This document shows positions 23,426 to 35,253 of a DNA stretch of 64,000 bases, in pieces. Location of the stretch: positions 18,067,010 through 18,131,009 of the forward strand of contig OX246747.1 of NCBI GenBank assembly GCA_945910005.1, written 5' to 3'. A program made the position numbers and the translations under genes. Below the pieces are notes generated by a model. It was not told where the DNA came from and searched no databases. It worked only from the letters and a program-made list of their open reading frames with translations. The stretch is from Isoperla grammatica. Its lineage: Eukaryota; Arthropoda; Insecta; Plecoptera; Perlodidae. How positions within the stretch are numbered: the stretch's first letter is position 1; each line of letters starts with the position of its first letter.

Positions 23426-23925
23426 TCTCGTGTGTTTGCTTTAAATTTTTTGGTTGCAGGGATGCGATCGCATCCCGGGCCCCTAGGCAAATCCGGGCCC
23501 GTCAGGTATCCTATCCTATGATGTAGAATCTTGAGACTCGCCAAAGATCCCCATCGCCCGGGAAACCTTGTCAAATCCGCTCGCACGCTAGCATTTTGCG
23601 ACTTGCGAGTGACAATATTGAGTACTTATCAGTAACACTAATGGCCGTTGGCCTACCTCGAATATCGTTTTCTTTATATTTTAATTACTCGCCCGGTAGT
23701 GTTACTGGTAGGCTGGCCTCTGTTAATCGCGTCTTAAAATCGCGTTTTAGGCCATAAAATTCAATGCAACCCCCAAAAAAAGGGTTCACGCCCTCGGCGT
23801 AATTGCCTCCGGTGGCTGGGGCTTCGCCCCAGACACCAGCTGTGCCGCGCCACCTCGTGCGGGCCCCCCAAAACCCAGCATCCCGGGCCTTTTTATCTCA
23901 GTCCGCCCCTGCCGCACTGTACTCT
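23426..23925. other. GC-rich right flank of the satellite, likely TE sequence
   Basis: This stretch includes the palindromic GATGCGATCGCATC at about 23461. At 23795-23860 it has a GCCTCCGGTGGCTGGGGC block that also occurs, inverted and diverged, at about 41500-41545. That points to a shared transposon terminus, but I cannot assign a superfamily. Confidence 0.45.
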
Positions 23926-23929
23926 TGGC

Positions 23930-24200
23930 CCGATCGTGGTGATAGCTTTTACATGGCGCTCTAGCTATCGCCACGAGTTGGAGGTTTACATGGTTGCCGG
24001 GTTTCGTACCGCACGATACTCGTGGCCCTGATCGTGGTGATAGCTTTTACTTGGCGCTCTAGCTATCGCCACGATTAGCGGGCACGAGTTTTAGGTCTAG
24101 GAGTCAATCGTGGGAATAGCTGCCGCAGAGTGGGGAGACTATTCCCACGATTATGGGACACGATTATCGTGTTTTCGTGCCACGATAATCGTGGGAATAG
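23930..24200. repeat. inverted CACGATAATCGTG modules on the right flank of the satellite
   Basis: Two near-identical units (GATCGTGGTGATAGCTTTTAC...GGCGCTCTAGCTATCGCCACGA) at about 23933-23975 and 24019-24076 are followed by CTATTCCCACGATTAT and CACGATAATCGTGGGAATAG ending at 24200. The outermost word is the inverse of the left-flank word at 15337, so the satellite lies between inverted copies. Confidence 0.7.
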
Positions 24201-24214
24201 CCACTCCGAAAAAT

Positions 24215-24978
24215 GTTCTAGGGCCTAGGCCTAGTGAAATATCGTTATATATGTACTGTGTTTTACTTACAGATACCACAGAAAAAGAAATCTTCTGCCT
24301 TGAAATGGTCGCTACACACAAACATGCACTTCGACACGGGCTAGGCCTAGGCATTGAGTTTAAAATACGGATTTTAAACACAATGCCTAGGGCCTAGGTA
24401 GGCCCCTAGGCATTGTGACCTAGGCCTACAAGAACAAGACAGCAACGAACTAGATTCTTTTCAGAAGTAACACCGGAAGGTTGAAAAGGAACCTACAAAG
24501 TCGAATGAATAGGTAATTTTGGCCTATGCGCCCTTAAGAACAAAAGTAAATAAACTAATTTGTCCAGGCCCTAGGCCTACGACATGCCTAGCCAAAGTGT
24601 AAACAAACGTGGAGCTGGAGCCAGACACGGTAAAGCACCGCCGTCCGCCACTGCATTGTACGATCTAATTTCCACAGCCGTTTATATTTTGACGTCGCTG
24701 AAGCGCGGGATTACGAAAGGTTTGTTTGTTTGTTTTTATTTGCATCTAGTAGACTTTTATCACAGACAACTGTGCTTTTATGATACAAAAGTATGAATTG
24801 TCAAGTAGGTCTAAATTATACAAGTAAAAAATGAACTATGTCTAGACTATAGAGCTTAATTAACAAGGTACACATGTAATATGTTAAGTATTATCAAATG
24901 ACAGACATAAACCACTACGTTTATCAGGGCTTTTTAAGTCGATTTATTATATATAACTCATATAACCAACTCATGTTA
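24215..24978. other. GGCCTA-rich then AT-rich spacer
   Basis: GGCCTA words are dense at 24215-24430 and near 24570. A short inverted pair (CTAGGCATTG / CAATGCCTAG) flanks 24350-24385. A 70-codon open frame at 24584 has no supporting features. The rest shows nothing recognisable. Confidence 0.4.
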
Positions 24979-25072
24979 GCTCCTCAGGGGGCGCCCCCCC
25001 TGCGTTACAGCTGGGGGGGGGGGGGGGGGGGGGCTCGAGCCCCGTCGCCCCCCGTACTCGGCGCCTATGGGC
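24979..25072. mobile_element. terminal fragment of the 9367-type G/C-run hAT family
   Basis: CCCCCCGTACTCGGCGCCTATG at the right matches, inverted, the CATAGGTGCCGACTACGGGGG terminus at 9367. CAGGGGGCGCCCCCCCTG and a run of about 20 G lie just inside. Only this end region is present. Confidence 0.5.
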
Positions 25073-25397
25073 CCTGAGGTGATCGCAGCTCGCAGTGAAA
25101 CCCATAATAGTTCAAGGTCAGGGGAGGGGTTAGGGTTCTTTCAACGGTTGGTAACACTTGTTTCATGTCAACCATAACTGATACTAATGGCCGCCCATTC
25201 CTCTTCCGCGACGTATTTCACGACATTTCTACCACTTCCACACACCATTCCACGGTTTCCACTACTTTGGGCACCTTTCCCCATCACTTCTTTCCTGTAG
25301 GCCTACGTGCCACCACATTTCAATAGAACATTTTTTGGATCGCTTTCCAAGCGGACACGCACACTATGTGTATATTTACCCAGGTGACCAAAAGAAG
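25073..25397. other. spacer left of the hAT element
   Basis: No gene, RNA or repeat feature is seen. GTTTTACC at 25398 is the target duplication of the next element. Confidence 0.5.
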
Positions 25398-25405
25398 GTT
25401 TTACC

Positions 25406-28400
25406 CAGGGTTGCCAGATTTATCCGCGCTACAGTCGCCAGCGCTGTCCGTCAACTCGCCCAAAGTCGCCTAAATTTTGAACTAAAGCTAAAAACACACA
25501 CATTTTGTTCGCGCGTAAAGAAATTGATAGAATCATGATTTGTATCGAAGTTATATTTGTTTATTTACATTTTAAATTGGAATACCTCATGGAATAATAC
25601 ATGAAATGATTTATTCTCGATAACTCTTCTACAGAGTGAACAAAAATAGCAGTGCAAACCATTATTAATATTATTAGTATTATTACTATTATTATTGTTA
25701 AGAAGATTCAAGTTGTCAAGTTTTCAGCTAGTTACCTAGAAATTATGACATCATTTTATAACAATAGTTTACATGCATGAAATAACCAAAATATAAATCC
25801 AATAAAATATTATAATATTATGAAATAATACTTGAATTAATCGTCACTGTTATGAGAGATTTAAAGGGGTTATAGCCACAAATTAAATTAAACGTAGTAT
25901 GGCTAAACCTTTCTTATTCAGTGATAGAAAAAACTGGAATATGATCCAAGTCTTCACTTGGAAAGAGTTCCATTACTTCCTCCAAGTCTTGCTCTGCCGT
26001 CCCTTCTGTCTCATTTCCAGTGTTTTGGGGGTTCATTAGATTAATGTACATGTCGGAAGTAAATGCTTGTAACATCTTCTTTGACGGAATGAATTTATTG
26101 CAGCAAATGCCCGTAACAAGTGAATGAATGCGAATGCGCATCAGGGCGTCAAGTGTATCCATCTTGATACGATTTCGCCCTTTCGTTTTAGTCGTGTTCA
26201 TGACTGAAAACGCACGTTCTACAACTGCATTGCTGAGTGGAAGGGATAACAACTTGAGGGCAAACATTGCTAGTTCTTTGAATACTAGACGTCCTCCTGC
26301 ATCCTTGAAAGAGCTGACAAATATCCAAAACTTAACCGTGTCTGTTTCGATTTTCCCCCCAGGAAAATAATCAGCCCAGCATACAGACAGTAGTTTCTGC
26401 CATTGGGTTTCAATAGCATCTAATTTATTTTTCGAGTCTTCATCTAACAACTGCAATGGCAGACTTTGAAATGGAGGACGCACATGGTTTAAACAAACAC
26501 TGGGTGTGAAATGTCTGAGTGCACTGATAGCCTCCATGTTTTCTGGCAATCGTTTGGCTAGCTCTTCACAAAGTTTCTTGAGAAACCCAAAACACCTCTG
26601 TTTTACACGAGCTAGTTGCTCGTCAGTCACCTTCAAATTACCAGAAACTATTTCGTTGTTAAAGAGAACACCATAGTCAACGGACGTTAATGGTAAATGG
26701 GACAGAGGGTTTTGAAGGGCCCTATCAACACATGCTACGTCGTCCAGTCGTAACATTTCGTTTCCTCTCATGTTAACGTCTAGGAAGGAAGGTTTTATTA
26801 TTCTTTTTGCCACAGACATCAAGAGCAACTTTAAATCTCCATAAGCTTGAGTAACTTCGGCAGAGGTATGCTGAAAGTTGAGATTTATGTAATGCATTTC
26901 TTGCAGTATTGGTTTTAGGAAAAGAAGGTACAAATGGTTGGTGGGGTCGTTATACATCTCCGATAGAATCCGAGCCGAATAACATTTTTCATTTGCAGCT
27001 GCTATCTGAAAATGGGTTTTAAGTTCATGCCATTGGTCCAAAACCCTATTAACAGCCCCATACCTGGCTAGCCACCGGGTCTGAGACAGTTGTATCATTT
27101 GTAGTGGTTTTTCGCCATTGTTTAAAGTTGCAAAAATATCTTTGTATGCATGGCGACGAAGAGAACTGCAACTGAACCAACTATATGTTTCTCGAATAAG
27201 AAAGTCAACTGAACTAGGCAGCTCTTCTGACGCTTTTGAACTGCAGATGTGGATGGAATGGCATACACATTTAATCAATTGCACATTTGGTACCTTTTCC
27301 TTGATTAGCGTAAAGAGGGAATGGTTTTTTCCACATAGGTTGCTGCCTCCATCAGTACCAAGTCCAACAATATTATCCAGCTTGAGCCCAACTGTGTCTA
27401 AATAAAGACAGAGAGCTGTGAATAAATCATCAGCTGTTGCTCTAACAACCTCGAATATTCCGAGGTAATCGGTGATGATTTTTTTCTGTGAGTCACTATA
27501 GTACTGAATGCACATGCACATATATTTAGAAACTGACACATCAGTTGACTCGTCAACAATAAGCGAAAACCCATTACTTCCGACGTCTTCAATTAAAGCA
27601 GTTAACATAGCTGGAGCAAGGACTGATTTGATTAGGGCTGTACATTTAGTACGATGAAGGCGCAGATTTTCAAGTTTAGTCCCAAGGCCAATGCTCTTAA
27701 GTAATTCACCCAAATGGTCGATGCTTCTGATAGAACTATGTATTGCAATGTGTAGAGCAAGCTGCAGATCAATTACTTTAGATTGGTCTGATACAGCTAA
27801 GGTCGAGGAGACACCTGGACAAAACAACAAAATATGTATCTCCAATGTAGCACTTATTAATTTTTTAATTGGAAAATTAACAAGATTTCCATAACTATCT
27901 TACCAAAATTGCCAAGGGTTGGCTGCACGGCACGGTTTAAACTAGCCATTTTGTCGGTGTGCAACTTGGTTAGCCCATGTTTTTTTAGATCGGCTAATTG
28001 CGGGCGCATGGTTGTCTTACACAACCTACACATAGCTTCGCCCTCTTTTGCATGGCCTGGTGGTGCTTGTTGCAGCCATCCTAGAAAGAGTATTTTCGAA
28101 TAAGAGATATAAGTCTAGCACGTATGCTTCACCACATGCAATGAGACTCCACATTATAGGTTATGATCACATCCCTGTGAGACTGTTTTTTGTATATTGT
28201 TTGTATCCTACCTTGCATCTCTGGAAGTGCCTCCCAGGATTTCTTGTACTTCTTTTCATATTTCCCGTACTTCCCCATTACACTTTATACAGTAAATTTA
28301 CACTACCGGCACTATTATTTTTATTTAAAAAGTTGTGTCAAGGTCACGGGTCGTACTTCCAACACTACAGCTGACGATTCGGTCCGCCGGGGATTTACCG

Positions 28401-28771
28401 GTACGGGCCGGCCACACGTGCGCTCCTTTTACTGCACAACATGACAAGTAGCTCCATCTACTATCTGATATGTCCACTCTTTGTTAATGGCGGCCAGGAA
28501 AAATACAGTCGGTTAATGAGTATACTATATTACCATTGATTATATTACTTACCTAATATTTAAATTTAACAAAATACTATTTTTCTGTCGGATAATTTCT
28601 GTTGAACATTATTTGTGTTTAAAACACGCTGTAGATTGAGAAAATGTTTGGAAGTTTGGATTTTCGTGAAGTAGCCCATTTCGGCGACAGGCGACTTCCG
28701 AAATATTTTGGTCGCTAAAAACATTGCTTGGTCGCCCAAATGGCGACAAATCGCCCAATCTGGCAACACTG
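25406..28771 (-). mobile_element. complete autonomous-looking hAT DNA transposon
   Basis: The ends are CAGGGTTGCCAGATTT on the left and, inverted, CAGTGTTGCCAGATTG on the right. The exact 8-bp duplication GTTTTACC flanks it (25398-25405 and 28772-28779). Subterminal GTCGCC/GGCGAC words occur at both ends (25430-25465 and 28680-28755). The 3366-bp unit holds one minus-strand gene of three exons for a hAT transposase. Ends, duplication and coding region all look intact, which implies recent transposition. Confidence 0.95.
25914..28278 (-). CDS. hAT transposase, three exons, 714 aa
   Basis: Exons are 28278-28212, 28080-27904 and 27814-25914. The introns have canonical borders (CAAG|GTAGGA...TTTCTAG; TTTG|GTAAGA...GTCCAG) and the joined frame is 715 codons with no stop. 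Exons 1-2 give a KYKKSW-x-GWLQ start and a BED-type zinc finger (C-x2-C...H-x4-H). Exon 3 carries the RNase H-fold core: first Asp in LIVDESTD (about residue 169), second Asp in GLGTDGGSN (about 236), the C-x2-H step in IKCVCHSIH, an RW step (SQTRWLARY), and the catalytic Glu in NAVVERAFS (about 614) within the C-terminal dimerisation region. Length and motif order fit hAT transposases. It would act in the nucleus by cut-and-paste transposition, forming 8-bp duplications as seen here. Confidence 0.93.
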
Positions 28772-28779
28772 GTTTTACC

Positions 28780-29750
28780 CCGTCTTACCCTATCATGTCT
28801 ATGGGCCATAGACATGATGTGCACACGACTGATCTGTTGGCCAACTATTTTCAAATGCCAAATAGCATTGCAAGATACGGTTGGTGGGTTGGCCAACTTT
28901 GATAGAAACTCCTTCTAAAACTCACCAACTTTGGGAAAACTTGTTTTGTTTTGTTACGCTAACGTATGCATCTAATAAAAATTGACAGTACTCCAAATAA
29001 TATTCCGAAAGTGAGGTTATGGTTTTGACAAAGTTGGGCTAATCGAGTTTGTTAGCTTTGATTAGTCGTGTGCATACTGCATCCGTCTTTACATCTTTCA
29101 ATCGAAATTAATCTTGGTTCAAGTCCAATTAAGGAAATTCATTCATCCATTCATTCATTCGCTGCGCTTCCAATATTAATTGATTGAATCTCTGTACTTA
29201 TTTCTTTCTCCTTACTTTTCAATTAGGACACGAACAATTTGTTTTAGTAATCATACAGGCAGCTCTAGCATGATATAAACTCTTATTATTTTGTTTTTAT
29301 TTAAATGTGAATAAATTGAATAAACCGCGTTTGAACCACCTGTTGAGTACAATACTCATCAAGAGGGCTGTGAGCAGAAATGTTAATACAGTTTAGCCAA
29401 CGTTGTAGTAGTAATTATGTCGTTGTATTACTTTAATTTCTCATGCACGAAAGGTGTGCGTTGTGGTCTACTTATTTTTTTTACATCCTAAAATACCATC
29501 TTATATCTTATAATTCAAATTGAATAATCGTTAGCTAATATTTCTTTCACTGGCAAAGGGGACTGCTTTGAGTTACATTTTCTTTTATAACGTTACTTAA
29601 CCTGTACGGTTGTCAGGCGGCGCGATTCGGCAACGACATCGTCTTGCATGTTCGTGCTTGAATATGAGGTTAGAATTCCGCTTTGCGCCGAGGTTGAACA
29701 GTTTGGTCAGCACATAAGATGTGTAAGGTATTTGTAATTTGCATCTGATT
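28780..29750. other. spacer, nothing recognised
   Basis: The sequence is AT-rich with a short CATT-repeat at about 29140-29160. Open frames are short and unsupported. Confidence 0.5.
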
Positions 29751-29754
29751 TTGT

Positions 29755-30480
29755 TTATTAGGCCTACTAGGACGGTAATACATTCGTCCATGCATTGACT
29801 TGAGGCTCATTTTCATTCCGGCAAACAAAAAGTGGGTATGGTCTAAGCCTACTGTTCGGGCATGTCTAGGCCTAGGCCCTAGGGCCTTGGGTAGGCCTAG
29901 GCTAGGCCTAGGGTTTTAGATCCCCCAAACACTGTCTTAGATCATCGAAAAAGGTAACTCTTAATGTTGTAGTGGACAGCAAACCTAGTTTGGGTTTATT
30001 TTAAACATTAATCTCTAGTGGTAAGTGTTTCAAGTACTTTCCGGGACGCCTAGGCCTAGGGCATAAAGCCGCGGAGCCAAATCGGGAAAATAACCCGATA
30101 ATCTTGTCTAGCCTAGGCTACAATCCCTCCCTGTTGACAGGGTTTCCACGTGCCTAGAAAAGCTTGAAACCCTATTCCCACGGCAAACTTAAATCGACTT
30201 TATGAATTTCGAGAACCTTGCCAAAATAGTAGCGAACGTCCTAACCCCAGCTAGGCCTAGACGGACGGCCACTGACAGAAAAACTATTCGTCCGCAGTTG
30301 TGGTGGCTGGCCTATCCTACGTAGGCCTATATGTCTTGACTGTGCACCGATGGCCCAGCCCTAGCCCTAGGTAGATATGAATTTTGAACCGACTACAAGT
30401 GTAGGTCTACGCCTAGGCCTAGTCTAGTAACTTACCTGGCCTAGGCCTACTGGTGGGCAAGTCATGGCTCAGGCTCAGGG
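29755..30480. repeat. GGCCTA-rich zone
   Basis: Dense CTAGGCCTAGG words are concentrated at 29860-29920, 30050-30115 and 30360-30440. A fragment CCCTATTCCCACGG at about 30170 matches the outer word of the satellite-flanking module at 15337. Confidence 0.6.
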
Positions 30481-30723
30481 CAAAGGCCTAGTCCTATGTC
30501 TAGGAGACGTAAAGTCGGTGCACAACGATGAAGACAGCGGGAACGCGAACGCCGAGTCAAACATTGGCGAACTTACTTTTATTATTAGCCTACCGGGATA
30601 CTGGAACGGCAAGCTCAAATGTGCATCGTGTTGTAAGTTAACACAGGATCCAACTTCGTTACCGTTTAGAATAGAATATAACTCCTTATTATAGGCCTAC
30701 AATAAATTGCATTTTAGTAAGGC

Positions 30724-30866
30724 CACCCAAGACTACCTTACGTACGCTTTCGTCACAGGCGAGGCACTCGTAGCCAACTAGCGAACTGCCCGAGACAAGC
30801 GCTCACAAATAATGATCGCTGATTGGCTACGAAAACCTCACCTGTGACAAAAGGTTGTCTTGGGTT
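30724..30866. mobile_element. small foldback element
   Basis: CACCCAAGACTACC...GTCACAGGCGAGG...CGTAGCCAA on the left mirrors CGTAGCCAATCAGCG...CTCACCTGTGACAAAAGG...TTGTCTTGGGTT on the right, so about 55-bp imperfect arms fold over a 143-bp span. The family is unknown and no duplication is seen. Confidence 0.6.
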
Positions 30867-31959
30867 GCGTATACTATGTAGGCCTACTCTGAACTCTGAA
30901 GGTGGGCCATACAATCAGCCCGAAACGTCAGATAATTTCCATCCATGGACGCGGCGATACCCAACAGCCTAGTTTTAATAATGACTCCGGTCACAACGAA
31001 ACGTTTTAGGCCATGTGTCACATTCCAGACTGCAATCCATTGATTGTCCAGTTGTTGCAAATGTCTAATCTAATTTACAAAGCTGATGGTTAATGGAATT
31101 GCCTGATATTGTCTTCTATTGAGAATTGAGATAGACACCTAGGTTTTAAAAATTTACATTAAATTACTATCTACTCGAATATGAATGTTTCTAGTTTCGC
31201 TGATTCTAAAATATGATTTTTGGTTTCAAGCACGCGTCAAATGGATGGGATACTCGTTGCCACCTCGCTGGAGCTTGGGGCTTGCGGGCAAGTACAGCCA
31301 ATGACCACATCGTTGTTACGCTGTCCTGTACAAGGTAAGACGCATTACAGCAGCTTTATAAGAGTCTGCTCCTCAACCAAGCTGTGTATAATAAACACAC
31401 GATTTGCTTTCGCACCTGAATAGAATCTTCGTTTGATGATTAACAGGCTTGTAGCAAATCGGAATGTTCTCCAATGCAATTTTGGTTTTTTGTAGGTCTA
31501 AATTTTGCATAGGCCTACACAGGGTGATAATTTTCAGTGAGCAGGGTTTCGCTACGTTTCGCCAGATGCGTCGTCATTGTTGACTCGCTGATATGTGAAG
31601 CTTGATGTTTGACAAATTCACAGCTTTCACTTTGCTTCATTAAACTCAACGATTGGATTTTGGATCCCAGTCTCTATTCGACACCTGGATGCAAATGTGT
31701 GTTTCGGGCATCGAAGCTATATGCGACCATGTAAACTTTAATTTGCGTTTTGCGTTCTTCAGGGGAGACAACGTTCTAGTATGGTAGTTCGTTCCCCCCT
31801 AAATGCCGGTTTATTGGCATATGCTTTTGAACCACTTGTTTAGTCGAAAGGAGTTCGTATGTTATCAACGTGGGAACCTGGTAGCACATTGCCAGCTAGA
31901 CAGAAACATCACGAACTCTGTCCAGGGGGGCATTTGTGGTGTTGTGGTTTTCTATCTGT
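30867..31959. other. spacer, nothing recognised
   Basis: A short cluster of GGCCTA words lies near 31510. No supported gene is present. Confidence 0.5.
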
Positions 31960-31967
31960 GGACATAT

Positions 31968-32615
31968 TAGGGCTGAGTCGTTTAAACGTGTAAACGCCCG
32001 CGCGAAAATATACGTGTTCAAATATTCATACGTGTTTAACCGTCATCCTATACTCTGCCGACCAATCCTCCTCCCCCAAAACCCAAACTCGCAGATTTTT
32101 CCGATGGGGCGAGTTCAGAGACCGGGCGACGAGCAACGAGGCATTGCTTAGTGTGTGGGGTCCAAATAACTGTAGACAGTTGGACAATTTCATGGTGAGT
32201 AATAAATTGCCCCCCGCCCCACGCATAACACCGCGTACACGTAACACGACCAACCCAAACGCGCAAATTTTTCCCTGCCCCCTCCCTTGTTTTTGAGCCA
32301 AAAGAACAAAGCACGCATTGGTTAATGCACACGAGATGGAATCCCCCCTCAACCCCCTCCCCCACGTCGAATGCCAAAACCTTGTGATTTCGAACGTGCA
32401 CTTCGACTTCCGTTGCTTGCTCTTGTTTAGTGTTGTTCTCGCGCCGGGTGTATTGTGTTTTTGTAAGAAAAGAATGACCTCGATCGTGTGGAAGTATTTT
32501 GATAAGAAGGGAACGTTGTTTTGTGGACGTGGACAGGTGTTACGTTTAAACGTTTAAACGCGAAAATTTAGGGATACTAAACGTTTACAAAATTAAACGC
32601 ATTCTCCCAGCCCTA
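31968..32615. mobile_element. nonautonomous hAT element with GTTTAAAC subterminal repeats
   Basis: The left end is TAGGGCTGAGTCGTTTAAACG and the right end inverted is TAGGGCTGGGAGAATGCG. The exact duplication GGACATAT flanks it (31960-31967 and 32616-32623). GTTTAAACG words repeat just inside both ends. At 648 bp without a transposase, it needs a hAT transposase in trans. Confidence 0.9.
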
Positions 32616-32641
32616 GGACATATGGACATACCCTACAAAAG

Positions 32642-33656
32642 CAGTGGTTCCCAACCTTTTTCGACTCAAGGCACCCCAAGCCTACACGCGGCACCCCCCC
32701 CCCTCCTCACCACCTTTCCACGCCCCCGCTTAAAGTCAACAATTTTCAAAATATATAGGCCTACAAATTGTAAAAAAGCATTTAGGCCTACTATATTTAG
32801 GGAATTAAATGATTTAATTATTATAAAACCATTTACTTATAGTTTATAGTTGGATAGCCTATAGTTAACATGCATTATCAGCTCAGTGGGAAATCTAGTT
32901 TTGCCATTTTTTTTTGCAAATGTCTTTGATTTGTGGCTGGATATAGTGGAAAAATATACTCTAATTTGAGTAATTTCCCCTTCAACTGATAGAAGTTGTT
33001 ATTTATTATAACATTATAATAATGAATGAATACACGTTCAGATTATTCATGATAGGTTTATTAACTATAATCTTAACAGATGCTTACAAAGAAATGTGAT
33101 ACGTACATCACGCTAGGCATAGGCTAGCATAGCAGAAGTAAGTGACAGGATGTCATAATAATAGGTAATGCAATGCGCGAAGCGGCACTGCCAACTAAAC
33201 TAGAACGCGCAAAGGCGGCAATTCAAGAATACATTACAGAAGTGTTTTGCTTTTCTTTGGTTTTTCAATCTCCTAACTCACACACATGAAAGTGAAAACT
33301 GCAGAAGAAATTTTATTTATTTTATTTATTATTTATTAATCATTTCCATTTACTACATGTTGTTTCTGAACTGTGTTTCGTGATGGAGTAATGCAATGCG
33401 CTTTGGATCGACGTTTCTATCCACCAATAGGAGGGTGACTGGTGAGTGGGTAAAACGTTGCATCCTCGATGTAATATGTTTCAGTGAAAATTCAATTGTG
33501 GGCAGGCTATTATACTTAAATAAATATGTTTTCGTTTTTGGTATATTAATTATTGTTTTATTTTCAAAATATTCAGAAACAAGATTTTTTCAATTTCAAT
33601 GAAAATTTCACGGCACCCCTAGGAGAGGTTTGCGGCACCCCGGTTGGGAACCATTG
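32642..33656. mobile_element. Charlie-like nonautonomous hAT element
   Basis: CAGTGGTTCCCAACC at the left end and CAATGGTTCCCAACCGGGG (inverted) at the right end are typical hAT termini. The flanks carry a near-perfect duplication (CCCTACAA at 32631-32638, offset by 3 bp from the terminus; CCCTACAG at 33657-33664). GGCACCCC words lie inside both ends. The interior is AT-rich with no transposase. Confidence 0.75.
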
Positions 33657-33731
33657 CCCTACAGTGATGCAAAGTGGCAAATATTGCAGTTTTCATTCCA
33701 ACAATGTTATTTGTACGGGTTTTAATTGCAT

Positions 33732-33819
33732 TCAAGTACAGTACAACCTTGATATAACCTCGCTGAAGGGACTATTGATTTTCGACGTTATATCAAGCAA
33801 GACAGTGTATCAAATTAAC
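33732..33819. mobile_element. pogo/Tigger-like terminus
   Basis: ACAGTACAACCTTGATATAAC followed by the inverse GTTATATCAAG resembles pogo-type ends. The sequence continues into the target of the next hAT insertion. No second end or transposase is found. Confidence 0.35.
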
Positions 33820-33827
33820 TTAGGAAG

Positions 33828-34590
33828 TATGGATGGGCAAACACGTTTAGTAACCTAAACGTTTAACCTTTTTTTAAATTCACGTTTAAACCTTTGCGCC
33901 CCCCCCCCCCCCCCCCCCCAAAGGAGGCGAGAAGAACGACCAATGCAGTAAATATCACCGAAATAGTCCGAAACTTAGGGGTAGGGTGAAATTAATTAAT
34001 TAAAATTAATTCAATTAGATAAGGCACAAGACTGCCCCACAAAAGAAGTGACTTATCAGCGGTGAGAACACCCCCCCACCCCCCGCGACAAACATCGGCG
34101 CGCTCGATTTCTTCCGGCCGACCGCGGCCAGGCGCACACTGTATCAAGAACGTTTAACTGCGCCAGGCCTCGAATTTTAAATTATTTTTCACTCGCCCAT
34201 CGGGCGAGTGGGGTTTCTAATTTACTAGTCCGAAAATAAAAACACTAGTCCTACCATTTCCTTATCTTCTAATTTGTATCAACATCTCACTTTATAACTT
34301 GCCAAGAACACTGTTTTGAACTAGTTGCTGAAATTATTGGGAAGAATTATTGGCATCAAGGACAATGTCTGAATTTTGTAGCTTGTGGTAATGAAGTGTC
34401 GCATTTTTTAAGGATTTATGTTTGTTTAACAAAAGTCACCCGTCGGGCGAGTGAATTGAAAACTTTGCTCGCCCGAGTAACAATTTACTCTCCTCGGGCA
34501 ACCGGGCGAGCGTTAAATTCGAGCCCTGAACTGCGCATTAAAATTTATAAACGTTGATACTCAATTCCACGTTTAAACGCCTCATCCCTA
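33828..34590. mobile_element. nonautonomous hAT element with GTTTAAAC repeats, hosting a nested insertion
   Basis: The left end is TATGGATGGGCAAACACG and the right end inverted is TAGGGATGAGGCGTTTAAACG. The exact duplication TTAGGAAG flanks it (33820-33827 and 34591-34598). CGTTTAAACG words lie inside both ends. A run of about 20 C occurs at 33899-33919. The nested element 34164-34528 splits the interior, leaving about 400 bp of its own sequence. Confidence 0.88.
34164..34528. mobile_element. nested hAT-type MITE with ACTCGCCC/GGGCGAGT palindromes
   Basis: The ends are CAGGCCTCGAATTTTAAA and, inverted, CAGGGCTCGAATTTAACG. The exact duplication AACTGCGC flanks it (34156-34163 and 34529-34536). 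ACTCGCCC and GGGCGAGT words form subterminal hairpins on both sides. No coding capacity is present. Confidence 0.9.
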
Positions 34591-34598
34591 TTAGGAAG

Positions 34599-35079
34599 GT
34601 AACTGATTTATGGGTGTTTGAAGTAAAAATACTCTTTGGGGTACCAGTAACATCAATAATGAAGGGACTGAAATAGTGACTGATTAGATTTGTTGCAAAG
34701 TATGACCTGCAGTATTCTATAGTAACATTAAGATGACAAAAAATGAAATAACACATTATTTGGGGGGGGGGCGTAGATGTTTGTATGGCCCGCTATCAGG
34801 GACGACGCTAGGATTCTTTGAGTGGAGGGGCCAAGGTAGGGTCACTCTTTTTCTAGGGGGGCACATTCAGATATCATCAAAACATGCCGAGTTAGTTTTA
34901 ATTTCACCTAGTAATAATAATGATAAGGGATTAATAATTTAATTTGTTGTAATTATGTGCAGATGCAACTTAAACCTTAATGTAGAATAATCCTGAGTTT
35001 TTTGTGCTGCTCTCCAAATCTATAAACTACGCAATCTATGTCCAGAACTTTTGAAATTGTTTTTTCTTCTGTTAGAACA
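34599..35079. other. spacer with a G-rich TE-like stretch
   Basis: 34755-34870 is G-rich and reminiscent of the G/C-run hAT family, but no paired end is present. The remainder is AT-rich. Confidence 0.4.
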
Positions 35080-35253
35080 ATTTCAATTCAATTTCAATTT
35101 CAATTTATTAGACATTTACAGGTACATATTATTTCCAGATATTTTATCATTTAATCAAGGCAACCACATAAGTAAAGAATCCTTGTTTGTGGTTGCCCTG
35201 TTACAAGTTTAGTCTTTAATATATTTTAATTGATAAGAAAATAGACAATTTAT

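Noticed and set aside
25914..27845. Transposase starting at the Met at 27845
   Set aside because: That Met lies in an intron. Splice sites and the upstream BED-finger exons show the real start at 28278.
30464..30694. 76-codon plus frame beginning MAQAQGKGL
   Set aside because: It runs through GGCCTA repeats and a MITE-like end, and has no family resemblance.
31936..32401. Overlapping 100-codon frames on both strands
   Set aside because: They lie in a nonautonomous hAT element and show no domain or splice support.
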